Shown one piece after another: positions 8,271 to 18,179 of a stretch of DNA of 64,000 nt; within the stretch, counting starts at the first letter, position 1, and each line of letters starts with the position of its first letter. The stretch lies in NCBI GenBank assembly GCA_963518845.1, contig CAUQKV010000010.1, forward strand, positions 1 to 64,000, given 5' to 3'. The stretch is from JABCPE02 sp963518845 (GTDB lineage: Bacteria; Bacteroidota; Bacteroidia; Flavobacteriales; Weeksellaceae). Under the pieces are notes generated by a model, which did not search any database, was not told the origin of the DNA, and saw nothing but the letters and a program-made list of their open reading frames with translations. The translations under genes and the position numbers were made by a program.

Positions 8271-10604
8271 ATGGAAAACGAAAAAAAACTTCCCACAAAA
8301 AAGAAAAAATCTTATGTAGGAAGATGGATTAAGTTGATTTGGTTAGGATTTATAGGAACAGTTGCTGCCATAGTGGCTTTGTTCTTTTCTATTTCACAGG
8401 GTTTTCTTGGGGAGATGCCCGATATGAAAGATATAGAAAATCCAGATATCTATGTAGCATCAGAGATTATTTCTTCTGATGGAGTGGTTTTGGGTAAATT
8501 TGAAAAAGAAAAAACCCAGCCAGTTACTTATAATCAGCTTCCGCCGTATTTGGTTTATGCTCTTTATGCGAAGGAAGATGAGCGTTTCAGAGAACATTCT
8601 GGGATAGACCTAAAATCCATAGTGAGAGCAGTCTATTTCCGAGGCGAAAGAGGGGGAGGTTCTACCATTACCCAGCAGTTAGCCAAGCTTTTATTTACAA
8701 AATCAGCTGCACAAAGTAAAATGGAAAGGGCTTTTCAAAAGCTTAAAGAATGGTCTGTAGCCGTAAGTTTGGAGAAAAGATATACCAAAGAGGAGATTAT
8801 TACTTTGTATTTCAATAAGTTTGATTTCCTTTATAATGCCAATGGGATAGAGATGGCATCAAAGGTTTATTTCAATAAAAAAACCAAAGACCTTACTCTT
8901 TCCGAAGCGGCTACATTTGTAGCGATGCTGGAAAACCCAGTGAAAAACAATCCGCTTAGAAACTTGGAAAGAGCGACAGAGAGAAGAAATGTCGTTCTGA
9001 GACAAATGCTTGAAACTAAATACATAGACCAAGCAACCTATGACAAGGCTGTACAAGAGCCAATAAAAACTGATTATCAAAACATTAAAGGAATAGACCA
9101 AGGCTATTCTGCGTATTACAAACATTATCTTCGTCAGGAAATTTCTACATACCTGAAAGATTATGAGAAGAAAACGGGAAAAGAACTGAACATATATAGA
9201 GATGGACTAAAAATATATGTTACCGTCGATTCCAAAATGCAGAAATACGCAGAAGAAGCGATAAAAGACCACTTGACCAATCTGCAGAAAAGTTTTGATA
9301 ATGAACAAAAGAACAATAGAAAGAGACCATTTTATCATATTTCTGACAAACAGGTTAATGACATTATGATGGCTTCTGTGAAGAGAACAGGAAGATATAA
9401 ACAACTTGCAGAGGCTGGTATATCAGAGGATTCTATCCTTATGGAGTTTAAGAAACCTGTGAAAACTTCTATCTTTACTTGGGAAGGAGAGCAGGATGTG
9501 GAGATGTCTCCATGGGATTCTATCCGTTATCACAAGCAGATAGCACAGGCAGGACTTATGGCTATGGAACCTACGACGGGAGATATCAAGGCTTGGGTCG
9601 GAGGGATTAACTGGGAGCATTTCCAGTATGACCATGTGAAACAAGGGAAAAGACAAGTGGGTTCTACCTTTAAGCCTTTTGTGTATGCTACGGCGATTAT
9701 AAATTTAGGAATGACACCATGTACGCCTATTTCTAATGCATCTTACAGCAGAGGTTCTTGGCATGTAAAAGGTTCTGGCGGTATGCTTAGAATGAAAGAT
9801 GGTCTGGCTCATTCCAAAAACCCGATAGCAGTCCGTTTGATGGAAGCTGCAGGACCTAAAAATGTAATCCAGTTGGCTAGAGATTTGGGAGTTACAGGCG
9901 AGATGACTCCTGACTTAGCGACAGCTTTGGGGTCTTCGGATATTACGATTTATGAGATGCTTGGGGCTTATAGTACCTTTGCTAATTATGGGAATTATAT
10001 AAAACCAGAGATGATTTGGCGTATCGAGGATGCCAACGGAAGGGTTATCAAGGAAGTAACAACAGAGGTCAGAGAGGTGATGAACCCTATACATGCCTAT
10101 AGTATGATAGATATGATGAAAGGAGTAGCCAGCTATGGAACGGCATCTAGACAGCTTAGAAGCATGGGTATCAATGCAGAAATTGCTGGTAAAACAGGGA
10201 CTACGCAGAAAAACTCAGATGGTTGGTTCATAGGGATAACTCCTAAATTAGCCACAGGTGTTTGGGTAGGCTGGGAAGATAGAGCAACCCACTTCTGGAG
10301 TACAGGAGAAGGGCAGGGGGCGAAAATGGCGCTTCCTATCTGGGGGTATTTCATGAAGAGAATTTATGCTGATAAATCATTGAAAATCACACAAGAAGAT
10401 AAGTTTGAAAAACCATCCGACTGGAAAGGAGATTGTTCTGATTTGCAGGGACTTGGAGGCTATGGAGACGAAGGAGGACTGCAGACAATAGATGAAATAC
10501 AAAATCCTGATAGAGGAAAAGATAAATCAAAATCAAACCAAAATAGGGAAGAGGATATTGACAGCAGGATAAACCAAGGGGATGATATAGATTTTAATCA
10601 ATAA
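8271..10604 (+). CDS. Class A penicillin-binding protein (PBP1A type)
   Basis: A 777-residue bifunctional peptidoglycan synthase. A short Lys-rich cytoplasmic tail is followed by one membrane anchor (about 20-42, LIWLGFIGTVAAIVALFFSI). The GT51 glycosyltransferase domain shows EDERFREHSGID (catalytic Glu, about 104) and RGGGSTITQQLAK. The transpeptidase domain shows STFKPF (SxxK nucleophile, about 465), SKN (about 520) and KTGTTQ (about 640). It polymerises and cross-links peptidoglycan at the outer face of the inner membrane. The C-terminal 60 residues are Asp/Lys/Asn-rich and probably flexible. It begins 5 nt after gldH and is followed after 15 nt by folE. Confidence 0.95.
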   Translation: MENEKKLPTKKKKSYVGRWIKLIWLGFIGTVAAIVALFFSISQGFLGEMPDMKDIENPDIYVASEIISSDGVVLGKFEKEKTQPVTYNQLPPYLVYALYAKEDERFREHSGIDLKSIVRAVYFRGERGGGSTITQQLAKLLFTKSAAQSKMERAFQKLKEWSVAVSLEKRYTKEEIITLYFNKFDFLYNANGIEMASKVYFNKKTKDLTLSEAATFVAMLENPVKNNPLRNLERATERRNVVLRQMLETKYIDQATYDKAVQEPIKTDYQNIKGIDQGYSAYYKHYLRQEISTYLKDYEKKTGKELNIYRDGLKIYVTVDSKMQKYAEEAIKDHLTNLQKSFDNEQKNNRKRPFYHISDKQVNDIMMASVKRTGRYKQLAEAGISEDSILMEFKKPVKTSIFTWEGEQDVEMSPWDSIRYHKQIAQAGLMAMEPTTGDIKAWVGGINWEHFQYDHVKQGKRQVGSTFKPFVYATAIINLGMTPCTPISNASYSRGSWHVKGSGGMLRMKDGLAHSKNPIAVRLMEAAGPKNVIQLARDLGVTGEMTPDLATALGSSDITIYEMLGAYSTFANYGNYIKPEMIWRIEDANGRVIKEVTTEVREVMNPIHAYSMIDMMKGVASYGTASRQLRSMGINAEIAGKTGTTQKNSDGWFIGITPKLATGVWVGWEDRATHFWSTGEGQGAKMALPIWGYFMKRIYADKSLKITQEDKFEKPSDWKGDCSDLQGLGGYGDEGGLQTIDEIQNPDRGKDKSKSNQNREEDIDSRINQGDDIDFNQ

Positions 10605-10619
10605 AAAATTAAAATAGAA

Positions 10620-11285
10620 ATGACAGACTTCTCAGATATAGAAGATGATTTTTTTACAGGCAAGGAACATACGCCTCTTCATAAAGATGCTTTTCTGCTT
10701 TCTCCTGATGAAAAGATAGAAAAGATAGAAAAACTTTTTGGGGAGATTATGCACACCCTTGGGCTGGATATGACGGATGATAGCCTAAAAGACTCTCCTA
10801 AAAGAGTTGCAAAAATGTATGTGAATGAGATTTTCGGCGGGCTTCTTCCTGAAAACAAACCAGGGATTTCTACATTTAAAAATCAATACAGATACCGCCA
10901 GATGCTTGTAGAAAAAGATATCACGGTATATTCTTTCTGCGAACATCACTTTTTGCCCATCATCGGGAGAGCTCATGTAGCCTATATTTCTAATGGAGAG
11001 GTTATAGGATTGTCTAAAATCAATAGGATTGTGAATTACTACGCTAGTCGTCCGCAGGTTCAGGAGCGATTGACAATGCAAATTGTCCAAGCGATGAAAG
11101 AGGCTCTCGGAACGGAAGATGTGGCGTGTATCATAGACGCTAAACATCTTTGTGTAAACTGTAGAGGGATAAAAGATACTGCCAGCAGCACCATCACAGC
11201 TGAGCTTAGTGGACTATTTAGAAAAAATCCTACAACACGAAAAGAATTCCTGCACTATGTGGGAAGCCATACGAAACTTGACTAA
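10620..11285 (+). CDS. folE: GTP cyclohydrolase I
   Basis: This 221-residue enzyme converts GTP to 7,8-dihydroneopterin triphosphate, the first step of folate and tetrahydropterin synthesis. Visible motifs are FCEHHFLPI (zinc Cys and His plus catalytic His), GRAHVAYI, GLSKINRIVNYYASRPQVQERL and CVNCRGIKD with the second zinc Cys. The first 35 residues are an acidic extension ahead of the core. It lies 15 nt after the PBP gene and 15 nt before the aldehyde dehydrogenase gene, so co-transcription is likely. The pabB/pabC genes elsewhere in the window supply the other folate branch. Confidence 0.96.
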   Translation: MTDFSDIEDDFFTGKEHTPLHKDAFLLSPDEKIEKIEKLFGEIMHTLGLDMTDDSLKDSPKRVAKMYVNEIFGGLLPENKPGISTFKNQYRYRQMLVEKDITVYSFCEHHFLPIIGRAHVAYISNGEVIGLSKINRIVNYYASRPQVQERLTMQIVQAMKEALGTEDVACIIDAKHLCVNCRGIKDTASSTITAELSGLFRKNPTTRKEFLHYVGSHTKLD

Positions 11286-11300
11286 AATTAAAATACGAAA

Positions 11301-12599
11301 ATGAATATAGAACTTCAACAAAAACTAAATCTTGCTGTTCAAGCACAAAAAGAATGGCGAGAGGTAAGTTTTGAGAAAAGACAAGAATTATTAAAGAATT
11401 TATCTAAAAATATTCTTGAAAATCATGAGGAATACAGCCAAATGATTACGCGAGAAATGCACAAGCCTATTTCCCAATCAAGAGGAGAGGTGAAGAAATG
11501 TGCAATGATGACAGACTACTATGTGGCTGCGGAGAATGTCCTAAAACCAGAGATTGTAGAAACAGAACTTTCTGCAAGTGAGATTTATTACCAGCCAATG
11601 GGAGTTATTCTGGGAATTATGCCATGGAATTTCCCTTTCTGGCAGGCGCTTCGTTTTGCTGTGCCGACTATTTTGGTAGGAAATGTCGTTCTTCTGAAGC
11701 ATGCATCTATCTGCAAAGGTTCAGGAAGAGCCATAGAAGAACTATTCAAAAAATCAGGCTTTCCAGAAGGGATTTTGCAAAATATAGAGTATTCATATGC
11801 TGATATAGAGGAGCTTATAACAAATCCATTAGTGAAAGGAGTGAGCCTTACAGGAAGCGAGACCACAGGAAGAAAAATAGCATCTCTAGCAGGGGCTAAT
11901 ATTAAAAAATCATTGTTGGAATTAGGAGGGAATGATGCTTTTATCGTTTTAGATGATACAGATTTAGATAAAACAGCTAAGCAGGGTGCAGCGGCAAGAC
12001 TGAGAAACTGCGGTCAGGCATGCACCTCAGCTAAAAGATTTATTATCCAAGAAAGCATCTATGCCGAATTTTTGGAAAAACTAAAAACAGAATACCAAAA
12101 ATATGAACTAGGTGACCCATTTGATGATAAAACAGAACTAAGTGGGTTGGCTTCAAAATCCTTTGCGGATGAGCTTCAGCAGCAGTATGAAAAGGCTTTG
12201 GAGCATGGAGCAGAGGTTATAATTCCGCTGGAGAGAGTAGATGATATTTCGTTTAAACCAGGGCTTATCAAAATGAATCTTGACAATCCGATGATTGATG
12301 AAGAGCTTTTCGGGCCGTTAGGAATGATAATTTCAGCAAAAGATGATGAAGAAATCTTGAAAATAGCGAATAATACTAACTTTGGTTTAGGAAATTCCGT
12401 TTGGACTTCAAGTAAAGAGAGAGCTTATTTCTTTGCGGAAAACTTAGAGTCAGGGACAGTTTCTTTGAATAAGTTAATGACTTCCGACCCTCGTTTCCCA
12501 TTTGGAGGAACGAAAAACTCTGGATACGGATTGGAACTTTCTTTGAAAACCTTGAAGGAGTTCTGTGTAACCAAGAGTGTTTTCGGTGAAGTGAAATAA
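11301..12599 (+). CDS. NAD(P)-dependent aldehyde dehydrogenase (succinate-semialdehyde type)
   Basis: A 432-residue aldehyde dehydrogenase. It shows the substrate and cofactor motifs MPWNFPFWQ, GSETTGRKIA, LLELGGND (general-base Glu) and GQACTSAKR (nucleophile Cys), and ends with the oligomerisation strand after PFGGTKNSGYG. The sequence style is that of the GabD/succinate-semialdehyde group, which oxidises succinate semialdehyde to succinate; other aldehydes cannot be excluded. It is slightly shorter than the usual 450-490 residues, with a trimmed N-terminus. It is last in the plus-strand run that starts at ricT and is followed by a strong terminator. Confidence 0.88.
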   Translation: MNIELQQKLNLAVQAQKEWREVSFEKRQELLKNLSKNILENHEEYSQMITREMHKPISQSRGEVKKCAMMTDYYVAAENVLKPEIVETELSASEIYYQPMGVILGIMPWNFPFWQALRFAVPTILVGNVVLLKHASICKGSGRAIEELFKKSGFPEGILQNIEYSYADIEELITNPLVKGVSLTGSETTGRKIASLAGANIKKSLLELGGNDAFIVLDDTDLDKTAKQGAAARLRNCGQACTSAKRFIIQESIYAEFLEKLKTEYQKYELGDPFDDKTELSGLASKSFADELQQQYEKALEHGAEVIIPLERVDDISFKPGLIKMNLDNPMIDEELFGPLGMIISAKDDEEILKIANNTNFGLGNSVWTSSKERAYFFAENLESGTVSLNKLMTSDPRFPFGGTKNSGYGLELSLKTLKEFCVTKSVFGEVK

Positions 12600-12621
12600 T
12601 TTTACTTTTAAATAAAAAAAA

Positions 12622-12648
12622 AACCGCTTTTTTAAGCGGTTTTTTTAT
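12622..12648. terminator. Bidirectional terminator between ALDH and DUF5689 genes
   Basis: AACCGCTT (12622-12629) pairs with AAGCGGTT (12634-12641) around a four-T loop. A run of A before and a run of T after the stem let it work on both strands, ending the two convergent transcripts. Confidence 0.85.
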
Positions 12649-12661
12649 TTAATGGTATTTT

Positions 12662-14059
12662 TTATTCTACTTTGATATTATCTATCTGAATAGTCGTAGT
12701 TGGCAGGGTTCCACCTCCGTGATATTCAAAGATGATAAATCCATTTCCTGTAAGCGTGGAAGGTTTTACCCAGTGTCCACTGTTCGTGAAGTTTGCAGGA
12801 TAATTAGTATTGTTAGAAGAAATAGTAAATGCACTGGTAATGTCTGTCAGTGTGGCATTTAGGATATTTCCCGAAGGCTGATAGTCTGTAGAATAGTAGA
12901 CTTTCAGAACATTCCCGTTATAGTGTCCATCTTTAGAATCAAAGGAGAATTTAGTCATATTGGAGAAATTGACAGGCACGATGAACATCGTTTTAGATTC
13001 TGGCTTAGGGCCTGTAGCACCAAAACCAAGGTTAAGGTATTTGTTTCCAGAATGGCTGGATACTCTCCAATATCTATTCCCTAATACAGGGTCGTTGATA
13101 TATTTAGGCAACGCCTCAGAAGAAGCTCCTGTATTATAAGATTCGAAATTTTCAGTAGTTCCCGCACCAGCATAAACGATGGCTGTTCCACCTTTTGCAG
13201 GAGCAGTGTCTGCCCTTTCCTGTGTGAAATTCACATCGCTAGTGTTTCTTATCAGCATTTGATAAGTGGTGTTGTATTTACTTACCACGAAAGTGATGCT
13301 TCCCTTCCCAGTAGGAAGTTTGTCTTTTCCAAAGTCAGCAAATTTAGATGTTCTCAAAATAGCCGTTTTTCCACTTGCATCTACTAACTCTCTGTTAGTA
13401 TCAGTATTAGAAGAAACATCTACATACGTTTTAGGCCCATTAGGAACTAAAATTTCGCTGTCTGCAAACTGCACATTCGGAACAGTTACCAGTTTATTGA
13501 TGTGCTGAGCTTGTTTAGCTTCATCTAAATTAGCCAAAGCCAAAGGAACAAGGTTTGCAATGTCCGCTCTTCCGTTATTACACACGATAGAAAGATAGTT
13601 TCCAAGGGAAGACGAAGGAATTTTTCCAACGGTATATTGAGCGTCTGTAACACCTAATTTCGTTACACCTTTGTCTACTCTTAAAATCAAACCTTTAGCA
13701 TTGATTCTGATATGAGTTCCCACAGGAAAATCTGTGTAGCTGTGTGTTTTTTCAATTTCTATTTGAAGTCCCACAGTAGGGTTTTCTGGTTTGTCTTGGA
13801 AAACGATAGTTTTGTAGAAATTGCCCTTTTCATCGGAAGAAATCACATATCCATCGAAGATTTGGTCATCAGTGATAGTCAGGGCACTGCCGTTACTCGG
13901 AGCCAATGCCGCAAAGGTCGCCATAGTAGTGTTAGTATCCCCAAACTTATTGGTACATGTAATATCTGGAATACTCCAGTCATCTTTTCTTACGCAGGAA
14001 GTGGTAATTCCGAATAGCAATAAAGCTCCTACAACCTGTTTTAGATATACTTTTTTCAT
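12662..14059 (-). CDS. DUF5689-domain lipoprotein
   Basis: A 465-residue exported protein. The signal peptide MKKVYLKQVVGALLLFGITTSC gives a lipobox Cys at about residue 22. A DUF5689 domain follows (residues about 55-280), recognisable from DGYVISSDEKGNFYKTIVFQD, an OB-fold-like region also found next to TonB-dependent receptors. The C-terminal part (about 300-465), with YWRVSSHSGNKYLNLG, resembles a carbohydrate-binding-like beta-sandwich of the choice-of-anchor/DUF5017 kind. It starts 29 nt after the receptor gene on the same strand, so the two form an operon. It may act as the surface lipoprotein partner of the receptor; the ligand is unknown. Confidence 0.82.
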   Translation of the reverse strand: MKKVYLKQVVGALLLFGITTSCVRKDDWSIPDITCTNKFGDTNTTMATFAALAPSNGSALTITDDQIFDGYVISSDEKGNFYKTIVFQDKPENPTVGLQIEIEKTHSYTDFPVGTHIRINAKGLILRVDKGVTKLGVTDAQYTVGKIPSSSLGNYLSIVCNNGRADIANLVPLALANLDEAKQAQHINKLVTVPNVQFADSEILVPNGPKTYVDVSSNTDTNRELVDASGKTAILRTSKFADFGKDKLPTGKGSITFVVSKYNTTYQMLIRNTSDVNFTQERADTAPAKGGTAIVYAGAGTTENFESYNTGASSEALPKYINDPVLGNRYWRVSSHSGNKYLNLGFGATGPKPESKTMFIVPVNFSNMTKFSFDSKDGHYNGNVLKVYYSTDYQPSGNILNATLTDITSAFTISSNNTNYPANFTNSGHWVKPSTLTGNGFIIFEYHGGGTLPTTTIQIDNIKVE

Positions 14060-14088
14060 TTTTATATATTTTTTAAAAGAATTACTAA

Positions 14089-16845
14089 TTAAAATCTAAA
14101 CTGAACATTTATGAAATAAGACCTTCCCTGTGCATACCAATATTTAGGTGCGAAAGGAGAATATTGTTTGTCAAAATCCGCTGCAAAATCTATGTAAGAT
14201 GCTTTTCGGGTCTGCTCGAATCCGCCTGTGATGTAGCTCTTGTTGTTCAACAAGTTATTCACCGAAGCAGAAACCATCAGATAATATTTACCAAAGAGCC
14301 AAGATTTCCCTGCATTTACATTGACAAAGAATGCTGAAGGCAGCTGTTTCTGGCGGAGAACTCTTCTCAGTTCCGCTTCATCAAGCCCTGGGTATGGTGT
14401 TCCTGTAGAAGGGTTTGTGATGAAATATTGAGTTCTGATAAGTGCCGCTGGGTCTAAATAAGAATTATCAAAATAGTTCCAGTTCGCTCCTACCCACCAG
14501 TATTTAGGGTTATTATATCTAAATCCTAGAGAGAATGCTGTCTGAGGCGTTCCTCCTTGTCTGTAGTTTTTGATATAGGCATCCCCTATGTAGGTATAAG
14601 TAGTTCCTCCAGAAGCGCCCACAGCATCGGAACTGAAATATAATTTAGGATTGTTATTATAAACATATTCGCCGTAGCTTGCCAGCCCTTGTAGAGAAAG
14701 CGTAGAAGTTACTTTTACTTCCAGTCCTAGTTCTAATCCTCGGTTTTGTCGTTTCATATCCTTCATCACCTGTGTGAAGAATGCGCCATTAGTTACACCT
14801 TGTAAAACTGACCCATCAGCAAAGAAGCGCTGAACATTGGTTTCGTTTTCAGAGTTGATGATGTATCCGCTCAGTCTTGCTTTTACGAAAGGCGTAGAAA
14901 GCACATAGCTGAGGTCATTGGCATTGATAAACATACTTCTCATACCTTCCACTACGGATGAATTTACTCTTGGATTAAAGAATAAATCTTCCATGAAAGG
15001 CGCTTGGGAATAGGCTGTTCCGTTATAAACCAAGAAGTTTCGTCCATTGATTTTATAGACAACCTGCCCTTTTAGCCCAAAATTGGTAAATTCATAATCT
15101 TTACTTCTTCCATAAGAATCTGGATACAGATAATGCTGGAATTTACCATCTCGGTACGAAGTAGAATAGCTGAACTGCCCTGCCACCAAAACATCAAACT
15201 TGCCTGTGGAGAATTTCAGTGCTGGATTTACTTTTACTTCTTGTCTTCCGAAAGTGTAGTCATAGCTTATTTTATCACCTACGCCCTTGTGGGTATCTGT
15301 TTCGTATTCGTTGTATTTTCCGCTTCCATTTCTCTTGTAAGGGTCTTTGTTCAGAGCATACTGACCTCCTAGCAGGTCTTTTATTTCTCTGTATTGGTCA
15401 GACTTGTAGTTTTGATAAGAAACATTTAGGATAAATCTTGTCTTATCATTAAAGTTGTGCGTGAAATGTGTGGAAAGATTCCAAATTTTGTCATCATTCA
15501 CATCATCCACAAGATAGAATATTGACCGACCTTTGTAGCTAAGGTTAGCATGGTAAAATCTATTCCAATCTATCTGAGATACAGAAGGATTGTCATTTAT
15601 CCAGTTTTGAAGAACATTGTCATATTCTGCCTTTCCAATATAGTAGCTTGGTAAGTTTTTGAAATAAGTAGGTGAAGGGTTTTGGGCTTTGTGCCAATCT
15701 AATCGCGAAGATTTTGTTTTCCCAAACTGATAGGAAAGCGTAGTCCAAAGTTCTGTTTTCTTATTGATTTTCCAATAATCCGTTAGCTGGAAAATAGGCT
15801 GAAAACCTCGTTTTACTCTCTCGCTTCTTTTTTCGCCATCCTGCCATCCCCAGTAGGAATTGTAGTAGATTCCTTTGTAATCATAGACTTCCTGCGTGTT
15901 AGGGCTGGAAGTAGCTCTTCTATATGGGTTTCCTACCATATTGAGCGTGAGGGTGTGTTTGTCATTGATTTTCTTTTCTACCCCTAAATATGCCGCATAG
16001 GAATCATAGAATGTTCCCTCCTGTATGCCTTCTTTTGCCCATCTTCGGCTGACCATTCCTGTGAAAGCCCATCCGTTTTTGTTCATTCCCGAAGTATATC
16101 GGTAAGAGAGCCTGTGGCGGTAGTTTCTATTCGTGAGTGAGTAGGTCAGTTGGCTTCCTTTTCTGTATTCGCTCGCCTTTGTGTTTTTATAAATCACAGA
16201 GCTGACACCTCCGAAAGCGTATTCAGACGGCGAGTGGTTGGTGGCAACCTCTGGATAACGAGTTATCTCATTCAGTCCTCCCCAGCTGCTGAAATCTATA
16301 TTTCCATTGTTTTGTTTTGACATGGACACGCCGTTGAACATCATTTCCCCAGACCTGCTGTCCAGACCTCTCGGGCGGAACCAGTAAATTCCCAGATCAT
16401 ACCCTGCGATTCTGTTGAAAATATCTTGCGAAGACTGCAGCAGTCCCACAGTGGTCTGAAGTGAGCTGTTGTCATCATCATTGTCGCTATCGCTGTCCAG
16501 CAGAGTGAAGCCTTGTTCAGTAGAGTTGTAAAGAACTGAATTTAAGACAATAACGCCCAAATCCTTTCTTTTTTCTCCCTCCTGTACACTGAAATCAATG
16601 GTCTTGGTTTCGTAATTATTTTTAAAGACAACGATCTGATAATTGCCAGGTTTCAAATCTACAAACTGGAAATACCCGATTTTGTCTGCGGTCATATTCT
16701 CCTCTGAGCCTTTCATGTCTACTTCAGCTCGTTCCACAGGCTTGCCTTTTTCATCTTTTATATAAGCGTAAACCGTGGTTTGTGCGTTACAGAAGTGCAT
16801 TGCAGCAACTGTAAAACCGCAAATCAAGACAGATTTTTTAAACAT
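14089..16845 (-). CDS. TonB-dependent outer-membrane receptor
   Basis: A 918-residue receptor. A signal peptide ending FCNAQ is followed by a carboxypeptidase-regulatory-like domain (about 25-110; KDEKGKPVERAEVDMKG), a plug domain (about 125-240; GLDSRSGEMMFNGVSM) and a 22-strand barrel ending with the C-terminal aromatic signature YFINVQFRF. Such receptors import substrates across the outer membrane using TonB energy. There is no SusD gene nearby; instead the partner is a DUF5689 lipoprotein, and a secreted phosphatase/nuclease-type gene is divergent. Between carboxypeptidase-like domain and plug lies an Asp-rich stretch (LLDSDSDNDDDNSS). The substrate is not evident; nucleotides or phosphate compounds are an inference from context. 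Confidence 0.93.
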   Translation of the reverse strand: MFKKSVLICGFTVAAMHFCNAQTTVYAYIKDEKGKPVERAEVDMKGSEENMTADKIGYFQFVDLKPGNYQIVVFKNNYETKTIDFSVQEGEKRKDLGVIVLNSVLYNSTEQGFTLLDSDSDNDDDNSSLQTTVGLLQSSQDIFNRIAGYDLGIYWFRPRGLDSRSGEMMFNGVSMSKQNNGNIDFSSWGGLNEITRYPEVATNHSPSEYAFGGVSSVIYKNTKASEYRKGSQLTYSLTNRNYRHRLSYRYTSGMNKNGWAFTGMVSRRWAKEGIQEGTFYDSYAAYLGVEKKINDKHTLTLNMVGNPYRRATSSPNTQEVYDYKGIYYNSYWGWQDGEKRSERVKRGFQPIFQLTDYWKINKKTELWTTLSYQFGKTKSSRLDWHKAQNPSPTYFKNLPSYYIGKAEYDNVLQNWINDNPSVSQIDWNRFYHANLSYKGRSIFYLVDDVNDDKIWNLSTHFTHNFNDKTRFILNVSYQNYKSDQYREIKDLLGGQYALNKDPYKRNGSGKYNEYETDTHKGVGDKISYDYTFGRQEVKVNPALKFSTGKFDVLVAGQFSYSTSYRDGKFQHYLYPDSYGRSKDYEFTNFGLKGQVVYKINGRNFLVYNGTAYSQAPFMEDLFFNPRVNSSVVEGMRSMFINANDLSYVLSTPFVKARLSGYIINSENETNVQRFFADGSVLQGVTNGAFFTQVMKDMKRQNRGLELGLEVKVTSTLSLQGLASYGEYVYNNNPKLYFSSDAVGASGGTTYTYIGDAYIKNYRQGGTPQTAFSLGFRYNNPKYWWVGANWNYFDNSYLDPAALIRTQYFITNPSTGTPYPGLDEAELRRVLRQKQLPSAFFVNVNAGKSWLFGKYYLMVSASVNNLLNNKSYITGGFEQTRKASYIDFAADFDKQYSPFAPKYWYAQGRSYFINVQFRF

Positions 16846-16872
16846 TTTCTAATCTAATTTAACAAGTTTTAA

Positions 16873-16880
16873 CAAAAATA
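16873..16880 (-). promoter_or_regulatory. Probable -7 box for the receptor operon
   Basis: TATTTTTG on the minus strand fits TAnnTTTG and lies 27 nt before the receptor start codon. No good -33 TTG is seen, so this is tentative. Confidence 0.35.
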
Positions 16881-16994
16881 GACTTAAAGTTTAATTAAAA
16901 CGAATATAACGATATGAAATAAATCATATCAATTTCTTTTCCCGAATGAAAAGAAAAATCTAAATTTATCGGCTTTTAACAAAGATAAGTTATC

Positions 16995-18179
16995 ATGAGA
17001 CAAGTATTCATCATTATTTTTTGTGTTTTTGGATTGTTTTATAATGCCCAAATGAAAAGAACCGCTGCAGTGGGATTCTATAATGTAGAAAACCTCTGGG
17101 ATACCGTGAAATCTGTGGATTATATAGATGCGACGCTTCCTGCTCATCATATCAATTTCCATAGAAGCGTGCCTTTGGATTCTTTGAAATATTTGGAAAT
17201 TACCAAAGATTACAAAGGGCCATGGGACTATGAGCGGATAAAAGGACAAAAAGTAGTGAGAAAACAGATACTTTCGGATGATTTTACACCGAAAAGCAAT
17301 AAAAATTACACTTATAACATTTACCAGCAGAAGCTGAAAAACATCGCGCAGGTGATCTCCGAAATTGGCTTTAAATATACTAAAACAGCACCCGCAGTGG
17401 TGGGACTTGTGGAGGTGGAAAACCGCCAAGTGGTAGAGGTGCTGACTCAGCAGGATGCCCTGAAAAAGTATGACTATGGCGTGGTGCATTATAATTCCTT
17501 CGATGCGCGTGGGATAGATGTGGCGCTGATTTATCAGAAGAAAAGATTTACCGTGACTAATTCTTATAAAAAAGAACTTGTGCTTTTCCGTGAGGATGGC
17601 AAAAGAGAATATACAAGGGATTTGCTGGTGGTTTCTGGGATTTTGGATGGAGAAAAAGTGGCTTTCTTCGTGAATCACTGGCCGTCAAGAAGAGGTGGAG
17701 AAGCGGTGTCTATGCCGAAGCGTAATGCCGCTGCTGCCCTGCTGAAACAAGAAATGGACGCCTTGCGAGAGAAAAACCCAAATATCAAACTCATTGCGAT
17801 GGGAGACTTTAATGATGACCCTATCAGCCCAAGTTTTAAAAATCATCTGAAAGCTGTAGGAGATGAAAAAGAACTGAACGAGGAATATCCATATTTCAAT
17901 CCGATGTACAAAATGTACAAAAAAGGCGTGGCGAGTTTAGCCTACCGAGATGCACCCAATCTTTTTGACCAGATTATTTATTCTAAAAACTTGGTTTCCA
18001 ATTCCTCTGCCGAGGAATACACCGTTTACAGAACTGAAGTTTATGCTCCTGCTTACCTTATTAATAAGCAAGGAAATTACAAAGGTTATCCTTTCCGCTC
18101 TTGGGATGGAGACAAGTTTACAGGAGGCTACAGCGACCATTTCCCTGTGTTCACTATTTTGCAGAAAGAAGCTAAATAA
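16995..18179 (+). CDS. Secreted endonuclease/exonuclease/phosphatase family protein
   Basis: A 394-residue protein with an N-terminal signal peptide (MRQVFIIIFCVFGLFYNAQ) and a DNase I-like EEP fold. Catalytic landmarks are VGFYNVENLWD, VGLVEVENR (metal-binding Glu), NHWPSRRGG (His), MGDFNDDP (Asp/Asn) and SDHFPV (final Asp-His). EEP enzymes cleave phosphodiesters or phosphomonoesters of nucleic acids, inositol phosphates or lipids. Exported in Bacteroidota, this type is often found beside DUF5689 proteins and TonB-dependent receptors, as here where it is divergent from them. It is directly followed, with no gap, by the CPBP protease gene. Confidence 0.9.
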   Translation: MRQVFIIIFCVFGLFYNAQMKRTAAVGFYNVENLWDTVKSVDYIDATLPAHHINFHRSVPLDSLKYLEITKDYKGPWDYERIKGQKVVRKQILSDDFTPKSNKNYTYNIYQQKLKNIAQVISEIGFKYTKTAPAVVGLVEVENRQVVEVLTQQDALKKYDYGVVHYNSFDARGIDVALIYQKKRFTVTNSYKKELVLFREDGKREYTRDLLVVSGILDGEKVAFFVNHWPSRRGGEAVSMPKRNAAAALLKQEMDALREKNPNIKLIAMGDFNDDPISPSFKNHLKAVGDEKELNEEYPYFNPMYKMYKKGVASLAYRDAPNLFDQIIYSKNLVSNSSAEEYTVYRTEVYAPAYLINKQGNYKGYPFRSWDGDKFTGGYSDHFPVFTILQKEAK

